A model generated the notes under the pieces. That model saw nothing but the letters and a program-made list of their open reading frames with translations. It was not told where the DNA came from and made no database searches. From Camarhynchus parvulus (taxonomy: Eukaryota; Chordata; Aves; Passeriformes; Thraupidae), in assembly GCF_901933205.1 (NCBI RefSeq), contig NC_044573.1, positions 29,013,493 to 29,077,492 of the forward strand: a stretch of 64,000 nt of DNA, read 5' to 3'. Within the stretch, counting starts at the first letter, position 1; every line of letters begins with the position of its first letter. Made by a program: the position numbers and the translations under genes. Below, piece after piece: positions 1 to 12,600 of the stretch.

Positions 1-2150
1 GTCTATCAACTCTCATACTGCCACTGGGCACCACAGAGAAGTGTCAGGCTCCATCTTCTTTACTCCCCACATCAACAAGTATTCATACATATTGATAAGC
101 AGTCCCAGGTCTCTCATTCTCTCCTCCTATGTCAGATACACCAGTCCTTTAACCATCTTTGCAGCTCTTTATCGCACTCTCTCCATATCTTTCTTGCCCT
201 GCAGAAGCCCAGAGCTCAACACAACACTCCAGATGTTGAGCAGAGAAAAAAGATCATTTGTTTTGACTTGCTGGCAATTTTTCTTAATATTGTCCAAGGC
301 TGTTGTCTGCCACAGTGGTACAGTTCAGACTCATGTTCAAGTTGTTGCCTACATGAACTCTGGGTCCTTCTGCACAAGGCTGTTTTCCAACTGGCTGGCC
401 TCAACCTCTACTGATGGATGAGGCTTTTCCTCCTCAGGAAAAGGACTTGGTATTTTCCTTTGTTGAATTCCATGAGATTCCTATTGAGATGCCTCCAAAC
501 AGCAGTATAACCATCTGGTCTATCAATTTTCTTCCCAGATTTATGTTGTCAGCAAACTTGCTTAAAGTACAGTCAGTCCCATCACCCAGGCCATTCATGA
601 AGATGTTTAACAGTTTTGTATCCCAGAACTAAATCTGGGATAATCTATTTGTGTGGCCTGCAGCTGATATGTTTGCTGCTGACCGCAACCTTTCTAGCCC
701 AGCAGCTCAGCTAGCTACTAAGCCTTGTCACTAATCACTTATCTAGCCCATAGTTCATCAGTTTGTCAATTAAGGACATTATGTAAAAGTGTCAAAAGCC
801 TTACTAAAGTCAAGATAAACAGCATCTACCAGTCTGTCCCTATCTCATCACAGAAGGCTATTAGGATGGTCAGGAATTATTTCTCCTTATGGATTTGTGC
901 TGAGTACTTCTGGTCATATTCTTGTCCTTCGTATGTTTGGAATTGGTTTCTAGGATGGTTTATTCCTTCACCTTTCTAGAGATTGAGATGAGGCTCCCCA
1001 CCCTGTCCAGACAACCTTTCTTGTCCCTCTTGAAGATAAAAATAACAACTGCTTTCTTCCTGTCCTCAGGAATCACCCCCAGTGGCTATAACCTTTCAAA
1101 GCTAATCAAGAGCGGCTTCACATTGACATTAAACATCTCCCTCAGCATTTTTGTGTGGTACCAGGGATTTACTTGTTTATTTGTACAGTTCAGTTAAATA
1201 TTCCCTAATCCAATTCTTATTAATCGAGGGTGAATGTTCCTTACTCCATACATTGTAGCTGACAGGTCTGACAGGCATAGGATTTCTCAAGGTGAGTTCT
1301 TCCAAAGATTACAGTGAAGAAGACTTGAGCACCTCATCCATTTTTGTGTCCTTTGCCACCAGGTTCCCTAGACTATTTAAGAGTGGGTCTATTTTTTCCC
1401 TCTTCTTTCTTTTGCAGTCATTCTCCCTTTAGACACCCTTTTTGTTGTCCTGTATGTCTCTTAGCAGACTCAAGGCCAGGTAGACCTTGGTTTTCCTTAT
1501 CCTATCCCCACACATTCCGATAGTGACTCTATATTACTTCCAAGTCACCTGACCATATTCCCACCTCTTGTAAAATTCCTTTTATATTTAGTTAGAAGCT
1601 CTTTGCTTACCTACATGTGCCTCCTGACACCTTTGTTTCATTCCCTGCTCATTACGAGGAACTTAAGTTTAAAAGAGGTGATCCTTGAAAATCACTGGGC
1701 TCTCACAGACCTTTCTTCTTGCCAGGGCCAAGTCTGGTGGAATTCTTTCAAGGAGGTCCCTGTCACAGTCTGCTCTCCTGAATTCTAAGGTTGTTATCCT
1801 GGTTTTTGTATTGCTCCCTTCTCTCAGGATCCTAACTCTGCCATCCCATGGTCACTGCAGCCTAAGCTACCCTTAACTTTCACACCCCCAGTCTGTTGGT
1901 TGTGGATGCCAGCTCCAGTGGAGTGACTCTTTTCTTCAGCTCAACCATTATCTGTGTTAGGAAATTGTCATCACTCCAAAAACCTCCCGGATTTCTTGTG
2001 CTCTGTGGTATTGGTCTTCCAGCAGACATTGAGGTAGTCATGAGCCTCTTCCAGTTGTCCAAAGAAGGTCTCCTTTACTCATTTTTTTGATCTATAACAG
2101 ACATCCACCAAAGTTATGGTTTATTTCCCACAAGTTCTCAGCTGTCTTGT
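1..2150 (-). mobile_element. CR1 LINE, decayed internal part (ORF2 region), cut by window edge
   Basis: The sequence follows the reverse complement of avian CR1 non-LTR retrotransposons across more than 2 kb. Recognisable stretches include the piece near 80-250 (ending in the CR1 phrase about being 'stock-dated' by TCCAGATGTTGAG), the piece near 575-610 (CATTCATGAAGATGTTTAAC), the piece near 795-830 (TGTCAAAAGCCTTACTAAAG) and the piece near 1840-1860 (CCATGGTCACTGCAGCC). The element therefore reads on the minus strand. Its 3' end lies left of position 1, and its 5' end fades between 2150 and about 2460. The family encodes an endonuclease and reverse transcriptase. Here the minus-strand frame is broken by many stops and indels, so it is a dead copy. 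Short open frames in this stretch are remnants or chance. Confidence 0.85.
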
Positions 2151-4609
2151 GGTCCATCACTATGATGAGGTAGTGTGATGCAGATCCTGTTATTGGAGAA
2201 CCATTTCACAGAAACATCAGACTCCTCCTCTGCTGCAGCTTTCCTTCCTATGTTTTTAGGGAGCACTCAGAAATTCAAATATATCCTGTTCTGGGAGACC
2301 TCATGCCCATTCAAATCAATACCACAGCTCAGAGTCAATTTAAATCAGTTTCCCTGGATACCACAATTGCTTCCCAGTTTGCTGGTGTTGATATTTCTTT
2401 CGTAGTCTCCAGTCTTACTGTTTGGGACTTCACCACACTAAAACATGGTAGACTTGTATCTCTATTGTTGCCTTAGACTGGCTAAAACTTAAGGCATCAC
2501 TACCTTCTGAGAAAGAAGCTTCAACAAAATCTTTTCACCTCATTAATGTACAGAAACCCTCATGTGGGCCTGTTTACTCTAGGGGTCTCTGCTAAAGGTT
2601 ATCTCCATTCATGCCCTTGTTAACATTTCATGATTCAATCTGTCCTTATATTCCCTGAAGAGCTATCCTTAGTCACACAATTTGCATGGCATTACATCTT
2701 CTCATCCCTGAGTCTAAAAGTGAGGTAGCTTGTCCTACAACATTTGCAATTTTAACAATTTTTCATTCTGATGAAAAAACTGGATTTGAACAGGAGACCA
2801 AATCTTTGTTTGACCACATGTAATAACTCTAATCTTACTTATCAAGCAGGCCTGCTTCTTCTTATAGTATTGCTTTTGGTATGAGCATTGTTTGATTCTG
2901 TATTCACATCTGCATCTATCAGTGCCACAGCATTTCACTATGCAATGAAGTGATCCTCATCTCCACCTTCCTAACGCACCATGTAAAAGAACTGGAATGT
3001 AACATCTGACAAGAAACAACAGTCATACTTCTGTGTAATGCTCATTCATCTCAAAGGAAGTTCCTGCCTCAGCTGACACTAAGGCAGTGAATGCATGGAG
3101 TTCTAAGAAGCATTCCCTGGCAAACTTTCTATATGCAGTCCTGAGTGGTTTTCTTAAAAGAGCTGGCAGAGATGGAGCAGGGAAAGAGAGGTTTTAAGCC
3201 AAATTTCTTTACTTAATGCAAATATCAACCCCCTTGAGTAATAATTTGACATTCCTTAGCAAAGACACACTCTACTTTTGAAATATTTACCATTCCTTTA
3301 TTTTTCATAACCTTAAGAAAATTTGGAAGGAATGTGAACTGTTTTGGTTTTTGTCTTCCTATGATGGTAGAGATTTATTTATAGCCAGGAACTGCAGGAC
3401 AGTCCTCACGTGGCTGCTGAAAATTAAAACAGCATGTAGAGTTTTGTTTTGTTTTACTTTTATGCCTTTGCTGCTGCAATCTCTCCCTGCGTTCCCTAAA
3501 CCCTTGTTATTGTAACCAGAGCCACATTTTGCATTGCTACAATTGCAGGGTTATGTAAATTCCAAAAGCTTTAAAGGAAAGGGCCTGTAGATTCTACTCT
3601 GGGACACAGGGAAGTTGACACAAACAGTTATGCCCAACATTAAGGGAGACACAAAAGTATTCATAAATTGTCAAGAGACAGGATACCCAAGTCTCAGCAT
3701 CAGCATCAACCTGAAGTTTTCTGAACCTTTAGAACTCACTGGTTTCATTTAAATTGATTGCCCTCTCATTTTCAGCGTTGTGCTTTGCTAGAGCCAGGAA
3801 TATTTTCTGCAATCACTTTTGAAAAATCTTCATATGCTCTCTCCCACTTTTCACCAGTGTGTACAGGTTTACCCAGAAGAGCCAATAAAAGAATGTTCTA
3901 CAGGTACAAATATTTTCAGATCCAAGGAACTGAAGTTTTTCAATGATGACAAAAATGTACATGTTGAAATACTTTGCTTTAGGTGTGATTATTTTTATAT
4001 TGAAAAGAAAATCAAAATGAAAGAGAAAACCCATACTCAGAAAAGTTATTAAGATAAGAATGTGACCTTGCAAGCAGTCTTTATGGCACTTAGGGTGGGA
4101 AGAAGTGTGATATATGTTGCACATCTGTGCACTTCTGAGTAACCAACTTGTAATGCTGACATTACTTGTGCATTTCTGTGTGGGCATGGGCAAGCCAATT
4201 CATGTCTCTGACTCTGTACTCTCTAAAAGAGGGATAATCATGCCTGACTCACCCAGTGTTAGAAGGTTCTGCATAAGCTCTTAGTCCCCAGTGTTTAGAC
4301 AACTCAGCTAAAGGAGAAAAATATTTAGCTCACTTCTCCAGATTTACTTCTATTTAAGTTCTAAATCACCATTAGATAAATCATGTTTAGACCTCAGACA
4401 AAAAAACAGATTACATTATTCCTGAAGTATGTGGAGGTTTTGCTCAGCACGCTGCACCCCAATCACTGGAGTGTGCTAATGAGAGCTCATGGACTTTGTG
4501 AAAAGGTGCAGTCAGAACTCCCTAGCCAATTCAGCTGACACTATAAGGAACAATGAGGATGTGATGGTTAAATTTTCTAGTAAGCCTTAAACTTACCGCA
4601 GCAGATATG

Positions 4610-4700
4610 AAAAAAAAACCCAAAACCAAAAACAACAACAACAAAAAAACAAACAAACAAACAAAAAAACAAAAAAAAACCACAAAAAACCCCACCAAAT
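4610..4700. repeat. A-rich (CAAA)n-like low-complexity tract
   Basis: Ninety bases made almost only of A with interspersed C, including CAA and CAAA repeats. On the minus strand it translates to an artificial Phe/Val/Leu-rich frame (within 4531-4764), which is not a gene. CR1 elements do not end in poly(A), so the tract does not mark a CR1 tail. Confidence 0.9.
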
Positions 4701-7700
4701 AGCCCCCAAAACCAGCAGGGCTTGCTGCATTGTTCACACACATCTTTGATGCAAGGTCAGTCATGGTAAGTGAGATAAAAAATGAAGCACTGGCTCACTG
4801 GCTCACTCTTTGCAACCAGGTAGGTCAAGCCAACACAGAAGGATCATTCCAAGCAATTCCCAAGCTGTGATATTTCCAAAACAATCATTACAGTTGAAAG
4901 GACACTTTCAGTAGTGTACAATAGTTCCTACTTACCTGGTAGTTACTGTCACTGCACAGGTGACAATAGCTATTTTCTTTTTAGAAGTGTAGCTGCTTAA
5001 ATCTGATTGTGAAAGACAAGACCCACTTCTAAAGGTGCAGCTACACAAGATCCTTGCACAGCTCAGAAGTATCTCCCAGTCTGGCATGTGTGTTTATTTA
5101 CTTGGAGCCAGGAATTGCCCTGTGGAGCTCTGATCCTGACCATCACTGTGACCCTGGGCAAATGACTGAATGCCTCTGCACCCACAATTTCTTTTGAAGT
5201 CAACTGGTGATGTGTATGCTCACCAGTTCTGAAGAAAAACCCAAGCCCTACAGGCTAAAGCCAAAATCTGTTAGAGCTGCGGTGTTTTGGGTTGCATCAT
5301 AAATTATATAAATTTTTAACACAAAAACTGAAGCATCAACAGATAAGAAATATTTTTGTAAATGTTGTCATGTAATCATACCAGTAGAACCCAACTCCCA
5401 GACACAGAGCCATGGAGTCCAAGGGACCATCTATATTAACAATTTTTGGAAGAGGATAGTTTGTTCAAAATCTGTGTTGAGTCAGAAACAAGCAACCATA
5501 AAACAAAAGGAAACTAGAAATCAAAGTCAGCTATATTAGGCTGTGTCCCATTCTTAGTGTACCTAATCATAAGTATCTGAGAACTATGTATATTGCTGAA
5601 TCAAATAATGCACTGACCAAAATTGTTACTTTATTTTATAAGTTATGCTTTCTGATAGTCTAAACTGTTGTATTTTTCCTCACAGATTATTGGTTTAGTG
5701 CTCAAAAGCACTGTGGAGCACAGACAAGAAACTCTGATATCCTATAATATGAAATTCCCCAGATTTTGTTCTTAGACCTGATTCCAAATTGATACATGCC
5801 TCTAAGTGATCAGCACTGCTTCATATACCCTTCAGTATTTCATCAATGTATTAAGCAAGATGGAGTTTGCTCAGCTTTAGGGACCTGTGAAGTCTGCAGC
5901 CTGTAATTATTGGCCAAACCAGCATCATAGCTCCTACCTACAACTCATTAGTTTCCTTGAGTTGACGAAGCCCTTCCTCATCCTCCATGCTTGCATACCC
6001 AACAGATACTACTTGGCTCAGCACAATTAGCAAAGCAGGCTGGACAAGGAGCCACTTAGTCACCTCTGAAGCATATTACAGCAGAGAACCTTCAGTAGCT
6101 GACACATGTCAAACAAGGCAAAAAAAGTCATAATATACTGATAAACATAACCACACAGATTTCTGACACATTGGAAAGACCATTTAAAGAAGTCTAAAAA
6201 AAATCCTTATTCTGATACCAAATGACAGGAAGAATATAAAAGGCCTCTGTTGGCCAAGTGGTTCAGTGTAGTGAGGTTTAGTTATGCCCATCTTGGATCC
6301 TCAGTGCTGTGATATTCCTCCGCTGCATGAAGAGAGAAGAGCAAAAAGAATGAACAATGGTAAACACATGGGTAGAAGCCACACATTAAAAAAAAAAGTT
6401 TTAAAAAAGCAAACCAAGCCTAACAACAGCAACAAAAAACCTTACATAAGCAGGAGCGGAATAGAAGTAAAATTAGAACAGCTCAGTTGGAAGGCATCTA
6501 CAATAATCAGCCCAGTTCCCTGATTGCTTTAATGCTCTCTAATGGTGCAACACAGGTGAGCTGCAAAAGGCAGATTTGTCTTGTCCTCTCGACCTGCTGC
6601 GATCAGCTGCACCCAAAAATATCTGGAGAGAAAAAGACACCTGACACAGACATGGTAAAAGTGATCCAAACTGAGAAGTAGTAACTCTGAGGGTGTGGGA
6701 AAGTCTGCAAACAAATCACTGGGTGTGTCAGATACACAGACGCCGGTATAATGCAGTGATTACTGTGTCTCAGTGAATATGTAAACGTGAGCTTGGTGTT
6801 TTAAGAGCCAGGCACAGTGACCGCTGAACAAACTCCAGTCTGGCTGCATTTGCCTAGGAGCAGTACAGCATTTGCTGTGACCCTAAAGCTTCATGGGATG
6901 TTCAGAGATAACTGAAGCCCAGAGCTACTAAACAAATCCAGCGTGACATCTTATTCTACATGGAGATTTTCTAGACTAAATATCACAGGACTGGGAAAAC
7001 TGCTTCTGTGACACCCATGAGTGAATTTCTCCATGAGCTTCACTGAGGATACAGGGCCCATTATTTCCCACCCTAATAGCATCACAGGATGCAGCGTGTA
7101 TGATCCACATCAAATGCCAAAATTCAGCCCTAGAAACAGGCCTCCAAAATGTTGGTGAGAAGCTTTAAAATTCCAAATGCCACAAATACAGGAACATAGA
7201 GAGCTGATAGATTGAAGCTCACACAGTCTTGTACAGAAAACCTAAGAAATAAACCTTGTAGTTTTGTGCAGCCTTGGCTGTTCCATTGCAAGCAAGCAGA
7301 CAAAGAGATAGATAATACACTGAAAAGCACATACCCCAAGTTAAGGGCACTGGTCAGACAGTAGAAGCAAGCCCAAGATTTACAATGAAGGAATTCCTAA
7401 TGAAAGTTAAAGAGTTTTTCCCATTTCCCTGGAGGCATTGGCCCCCAGTCTGGCATCAAACTGTCCATCTCCCTCTAGCTTCTTTGTGAATTAGGTTTAT
7501 TCCTGAAGGAGCTCAAGAATCCCAAGAGACCATGACTAAAAATGGCTCAAAGAAAAAATGAAAGTTGCCTATCTCTCTCTTCCACTGTGTAACCACTTAG
7601 CACTGAGTACCCAGAACTGTAGACAGTGTTCCCAGTGTTGTTTCAGCCTAGCTCAGAGACATGTTTCCTCAGCAGGCTATTTGGATCAAAGACTTCAGGC

Positions 7701-8370
7701 AACGTCCCTCAAAGAAAAGACAAGGCAAAACACAGAGGGTACTTTTTCACCATCTGCTTCCATTTTAATTTGCTGCACTCCCACGTGTCACCAGGGTCTG
7801 TGGGGTGGTCAGCTGGATTCTGGGTCATATGCATTCATGGCAGTATAAGACTACAAGGTCATCACATCCTGTTTCCTACAATCATAGACAACTGTGTAAT
7901 AGACATGTAGTCCAGCAGTCTCCACAGCACATTTATTCCAAAACTATCACACATTAACATTTGCCTTTTCAAGTGACCAGTGGGAAACAATTAGATAAGT
8001 TTTCCAGTCTGAAGTGAGGCAGCAATTTTCATTCTTAGTTTAAAGCAGCTGACAATGACAAACCAGGTATTTCATTGTACAGAGGTATAATATCATCTCC
8101 CTGACCTCTGTTAACTGACTCTAGAGATTATAAAATTTAGTCCACCAGTGGATAAAAATACATAAAACTAGAGATAACTTTTTCTTTATGTCAAAATTAG
8201 AAAAAAACTCAAAATATTGATGTGCATTTAATCTGAATTGTATGTTGATGTATATTGCAAAAATCAGAGCCAGTAATTGAAAAACTGATTCTCAGAACTG
8301 ATGAATTGACAATCTTATATTGCTTTTTGGTAAAAGTACAGTGATACCATATAAAAATGTTACTACATTA

Positions 8371-8410
8371 TGATAGGTCAACTGTAATTTGACCTATCAA
8401 ATTTGACCTA
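8371..8410. promoter_or_regulatory. cluster of three AGGTCA half-sites in a perfect inverted repeat
   Basis: Positions 8371-8381 (TGATAGGTCAA) and 8389-8399 are perfect reverse complements with a 7-base loop. Each arm holds a nuclear-receptor half-site: AGGTCA at 8375-8380 and TGACCT at 8390-8395. A third TGACCT follows at 8404-8409. AGGTCA is the core half-site of RXR, COUP-TF, RAR and related receptors (established). Spacings here are a 9-bp inverted repeat and an 8-bp direct repeat, which are not the commonest high-affinity layouts. Function is inferred only. Confidence 0.3.
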
Positions 8411-11400
8411 CCTACCTTACAGTATTTCCTTAGATAAGGTTCCCATTCCACAGTAGCTTAGCTACACTAACAGATGTGTAAATCAGAAAGAGTAGGGGCC
8501 CCTGGAGATGTCCCAATAGATGTGAATATTGTAAACATCACCACTGAAAGTAAGCAGGAGATGAGACAGTGAGGAGTCACTTGCTAAATTTTGCCTCTGA
8601 TTTAACAGAAAATGTGTCATGAAGGACACAGTAGGGTGTTTATAGCACAACACATGTCGCCCAGCAGGTACATGAAGCTATTCTAGATAAGTCCAGACAC
8701 AGCTGGAAAACAATTCATGGGTCCCCCAAGGAAAATTGCAGAAATTTTCAGTCAGAAAATGCGTCTGTTTTTCTCCCTATAACTTAGTAATGGTGAGTGC
8801 CAAAGACTTTGTAACATTCACACAGACTGCCTGAATCCTGCTGACGATGAAAGGCTGAGGTCAAGCTTTGTACTTCTGGCATTGGCAACACATTTCAGGG
8901 CCTCTACAACAGAGCCAGAGAGATTCACTCATTGGGACGCCTGACCCACAGGGCAGTAAAAGTATGAAACAAGCAAAGAGGGCAAGTTCATATCTCAGTA
9001 GGGCACAGTTGGAAGACAGTTCATATTGGCAGGGCCCTAGCATGGTTATTACTCTATCCCTGCATAACAGTGCAGGAGGATGCTGACACATCAGAGCTCA
9101 AGTGAGAACAAAACCAACTGTCTCTCTGTGCACTCAGCTGTTAGAAACAGTTTAATTGGTTCCCGCTGTATACACGGCTGCAAAAGTAGCAAAGGACTGA
9201 AGTCCCCTCATGTTTGGTCAAGATCTTGCTTTCTTTCATCTGTTGTGCAGATGCTGATGGGGGTCACCTGCCTAGAGGGGGGTCAGGATTCTGCCAAATG
9301 GATTTAAGGAGGGTACTCACAGTCCAGGCATCCCAGCTTAATGGTCAGTGACTCAGTAAGAAAACCAAGATTGTCTGCACTGGTGGATGGCTCCATTCCT
9401 AAGGCTTGTAAGGAAGAATAATATCCTGGCAAACCTTCTCTACAGATGTATGCTGTTTTATCTAACAAATAAACCCATTCCACCTAGTAGGGTAATTCTC
9501 TTACAACCATTATCAGCAGTACCTAAGTTCCATAGTCTCAATACAGGCAAAAACCTAAATGAAGTGTGGAGTGTAGGAAGAATGGGAGATTGTAACTAAA
9601 GGCTCTGGGAAGATGTGAGGGAGGGAGTAAAAATGGAAAGAAGTACCCACTCTGAAATAGGGTGACACTCTTGCATTCTGGGAGAAGTGTGATTTTGGTG
9701 GATATATGGCTTGTCTATAGACAGGAGACTAAAAGCAACATAATGATTAAGATTATGTTATAATATTTTAATTAGTAACTATGGCTTTGCTACACTAACA
9801 CTTCAGAAGACATAAAGGTATATGAAAAAAATGGGTCTAACCTACCTGCAGTGAGAGTACTTATGTGATAGTACAGATCCTCATTAGTTTGCAGGCTTCT
9901 GAGAAAATTGTGCCTCAGTTTCCCAAAATGCTAAATCCACTAATATTTGCAAAGTGCTTGGAAATTTTCCAGAGGAATGTGCTGGATGCAAACAATAAAT
10001 TGCTGACTTCATCTGCTATATATATGTGGTTTATCCTCACATTTTTATACAGTGTATGATTGCAGACAAGAAAATATTCTCAGCATTTAACTTCTGGTCA
10101 AATAGGAACAGTCCATTGACATGACCCAGCTCTACCAGAAACAATCTGACTAATAGTCATACAATACCCACAGCATTCGGGGCTTGATCTTAAACCAATG
10201 GAAAGTACAGAACTTGCTATATTGTAGGCTGATGATTTATTGACTACATGTTTTCAGAGGGAATGGACTGCTGTAACACACTAGGGGGAAAACAATGGAT
10301 TTATGTTAAAGGGAAATCATGTTACACCTCTAGAAGAGTCCAGGAAACTTCTTTGCAAGGATCAGCAGAGACAAAGATGCTTAAACAGTTCCCCAGTTGT
10401 TTCATTCCTTCTTGAAAAGGTTGTTTGCTTTGACCTGACAAGCAAAGGAGCAGAATTGGCAGGCTGATGCAGAACAACATGGATTCCCATGTATTTCTGT
10501 CACAGCCTTCTGGAGATTTGAAAGAAAACAGATGGCAGTGCAGGACCAAGAGCGTGCAAAGAGATTAATGATTTTTAAAGACCAGCATGATTTACTTTAA
10601 AATATCCTATTTTTTTTTTTTTTATTTCTAAAGCACTGAGCTTTCCTGGAAAATGGAAGCACTCAAAATATTTGTTAGTTACGAAAGTATCAGTGACAAT
10701 ATGCTACTGATGAGTATGCCTGTTTGAAATGTTTTAAGAAACATTTAAATGCAAAAGAAAATACAAAACATCCCTAAAACATAACTAGAGAAGGGTTAGC
10801 AAGTTAAATATTTTCTGAAAAATTGTCACTCTTTGTAATCTACTTTTCAACTGGGGAACCAGCAGAGATGCTGATCCCTTTTTTCAATGTCCAGAAGATG
10901 CAGACAGTGCTAAAAATGCAGGTATAATTTCTTCACATGCATTCTTGACACTTAAAGGCATCCAAAATATGAATAAGTTTCTGGAGGTTCGTGATGTGTC
11001 TGGTCAGCTTCCTCAGTCAACATCTTATAGATATGACTGCTGAAGCATCAGAGGATCTTCACATTGTTTTCTCTCACAAAGACCACAGGAATATAAAATT
11101 GACTACATAGAGTCAGAAATCCATCTAAACCAGAACCATATCTCCAAGTAAAGGTCAGCTGCAGATGTATAGGGAAAGCATATTAAAAACCCACATATAG
11201 TCTGATCCTACCTCTGCTCAATCCTTTCAGTTTAGGACCTGCAGATGGGAGAATAGCCAGATTATCATGTTTAATAGGGGACCCATCCTCCAAAATTTTT
11301 TACCTCTTCCCACAGCTTTGTCTTAGGAGAAGAAAATATTACCATGTGCTCTTAAACCTTCAAGGGTACGCTTGCATGATTTCTTCACAATAAATCCAAC

Positions 11401-12278
11401 CTGGATTGTGCCCCTTGGCAGAAATGTTTCTTCTCTTTTGTGTCTGTGTTTGTGTATTTATTCTGTGAAACTGTCCTGGGAACACATCTTCATGTCAGAT
11501 CTTATAATGTTAAAATGGACTTGATCATATTCTTCAAAGAGGAACAGGGGACTGTACAAGTTTCTATCACTTAAGTCTTCACAGCTCATTAATCCAATTC
11601 TTTAAGCAGCTAAAAGATTGCCCCTCCAAACAGCAAACCATATGAAAAGCCCCCCAAATCAGGCTTGTTTACTGCCTTGAATTTATTATTGAATAATAAA
11701 AGCTATAAAACAATAGAAAGGAGTTCTTGTTTATGCCTCTTTTATAAAAGTCCTATACCAGGGAGACAGAACAGACTTGTTGGGTCTCACAAATCAGCTT
11801 TGTCCCCATTTCAAAGAAGAGCTGGGCTGGCACATACATTGCCTGGATTTTAGTTATTTTGGGACACAGTGAAGAGAAAAATATTCTCCAACAAAAACAA
11901 ATGTGAACTTCAAAATTCATGAGCAGAAATACCAACTTCAGCAATTAGTACTGGGAAGTCAGCAAGCACTTGTTATTCAGGGATGAAGCCTATTTCTTCC
12001 TTGCTGCCGAAGTTTTTCTCAGTGCCTCAAGGTTACCTCTATTTCCATTTTCACAGTCTAAACACATCCTTCTGATCTCCAGCTCCCATTCCTTGAATTC
12101 CAGCAAGTCTTCTGATCTCATCCCTTTCTTATCTATTTCCTTCTTTTTACCTGAAGTAGGAATTTTTAACTCCAGAAAAGCCTTATCTCTGGTGAAAGCC
12201 TGCCCTACTGTCAGAATAACTTTTCTACTAAATTAAAAAAACCCCTGAGCTTCTCCTGTTCACTTTGCTACTCCATGT

Positions 12279-12600
12279 TACAGAATCACAGAGTAGCCTG
12301 AGTTGAACAGGACCCACCAGGATCACTGAGTCCGGCTCCTGGCCCGGCACAGGACCATCCCCAAGAGCCACACCATGTGCCTGAAAGCAATGTCCAAAAG
12401 CTTCTTGCACTCTGTCAGGCTGTGCTGTGCTGACCACTGCCCTGGGGAGCCTGTTCCAGTGCCCAACCACCCGCTGGGTGAGGAATCTATTTCTAATATC
12501 CAATCTAAACCACCCCTGATACAACTTCAGGCCATTCCCTCAGGTCCTGTCATTGGTCACCATAGATTTTGTCCTGTGTCTAGTAAACTCCTACTATCAG
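12279..12600 (-). mobile_element. CR1 LINE 3' fragment
   Basis: The stretch begins with the CR1 3'-terminal pattern in reverse complement (CAGAATCACAGAGTAGCC). It continues with typical CR1 segments such as GGAGCCTGTTCCAGTGCCC near 12447 and TCTAATATCCAATCTAAACC near 12492. It is a 5'-truncated copy inserted in minus orientation, moderately diverged. The open frames at 12228-12524 (minus) and 12375-12614 (plus) lie inside it and are not genes. Confidence 0.85.

Larger units (their letters stand above)
2151..12278. other. non-coding stretch, no gene recognised
   Basis: About 10 kb of AT-rich unique-looking sequence. The first 300 bases may still be the faded 5' part of the neighbouring CR1. 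Open frames here reach at most 126 codons, lack splice-site framing and show no domain I recognise. Local features listed separately are an A-rich tract and a cluster of nuclear-receptor half-sites. A T-run lies at about 10611-10623. Confidence 0.6.

Noticed and set aside
1..2090. Several short frames on both strands at the left edge
   Set aside because: They are pieces of the decayed antisense CR1 or its opposite strand, with frames broken throughout.
3813..4193. 126-codon minus-strand frame
   Set aside because: No domain, no splice framing and random-looking composition. A frame of this length is expected by chance in AT-rich DNA of this size.
4531..4764. Phe/Val/Leu-rich minus-strand frame resembling a membrane segment
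   Set aside because: It is a translation of the A-rich low-complexity tract.
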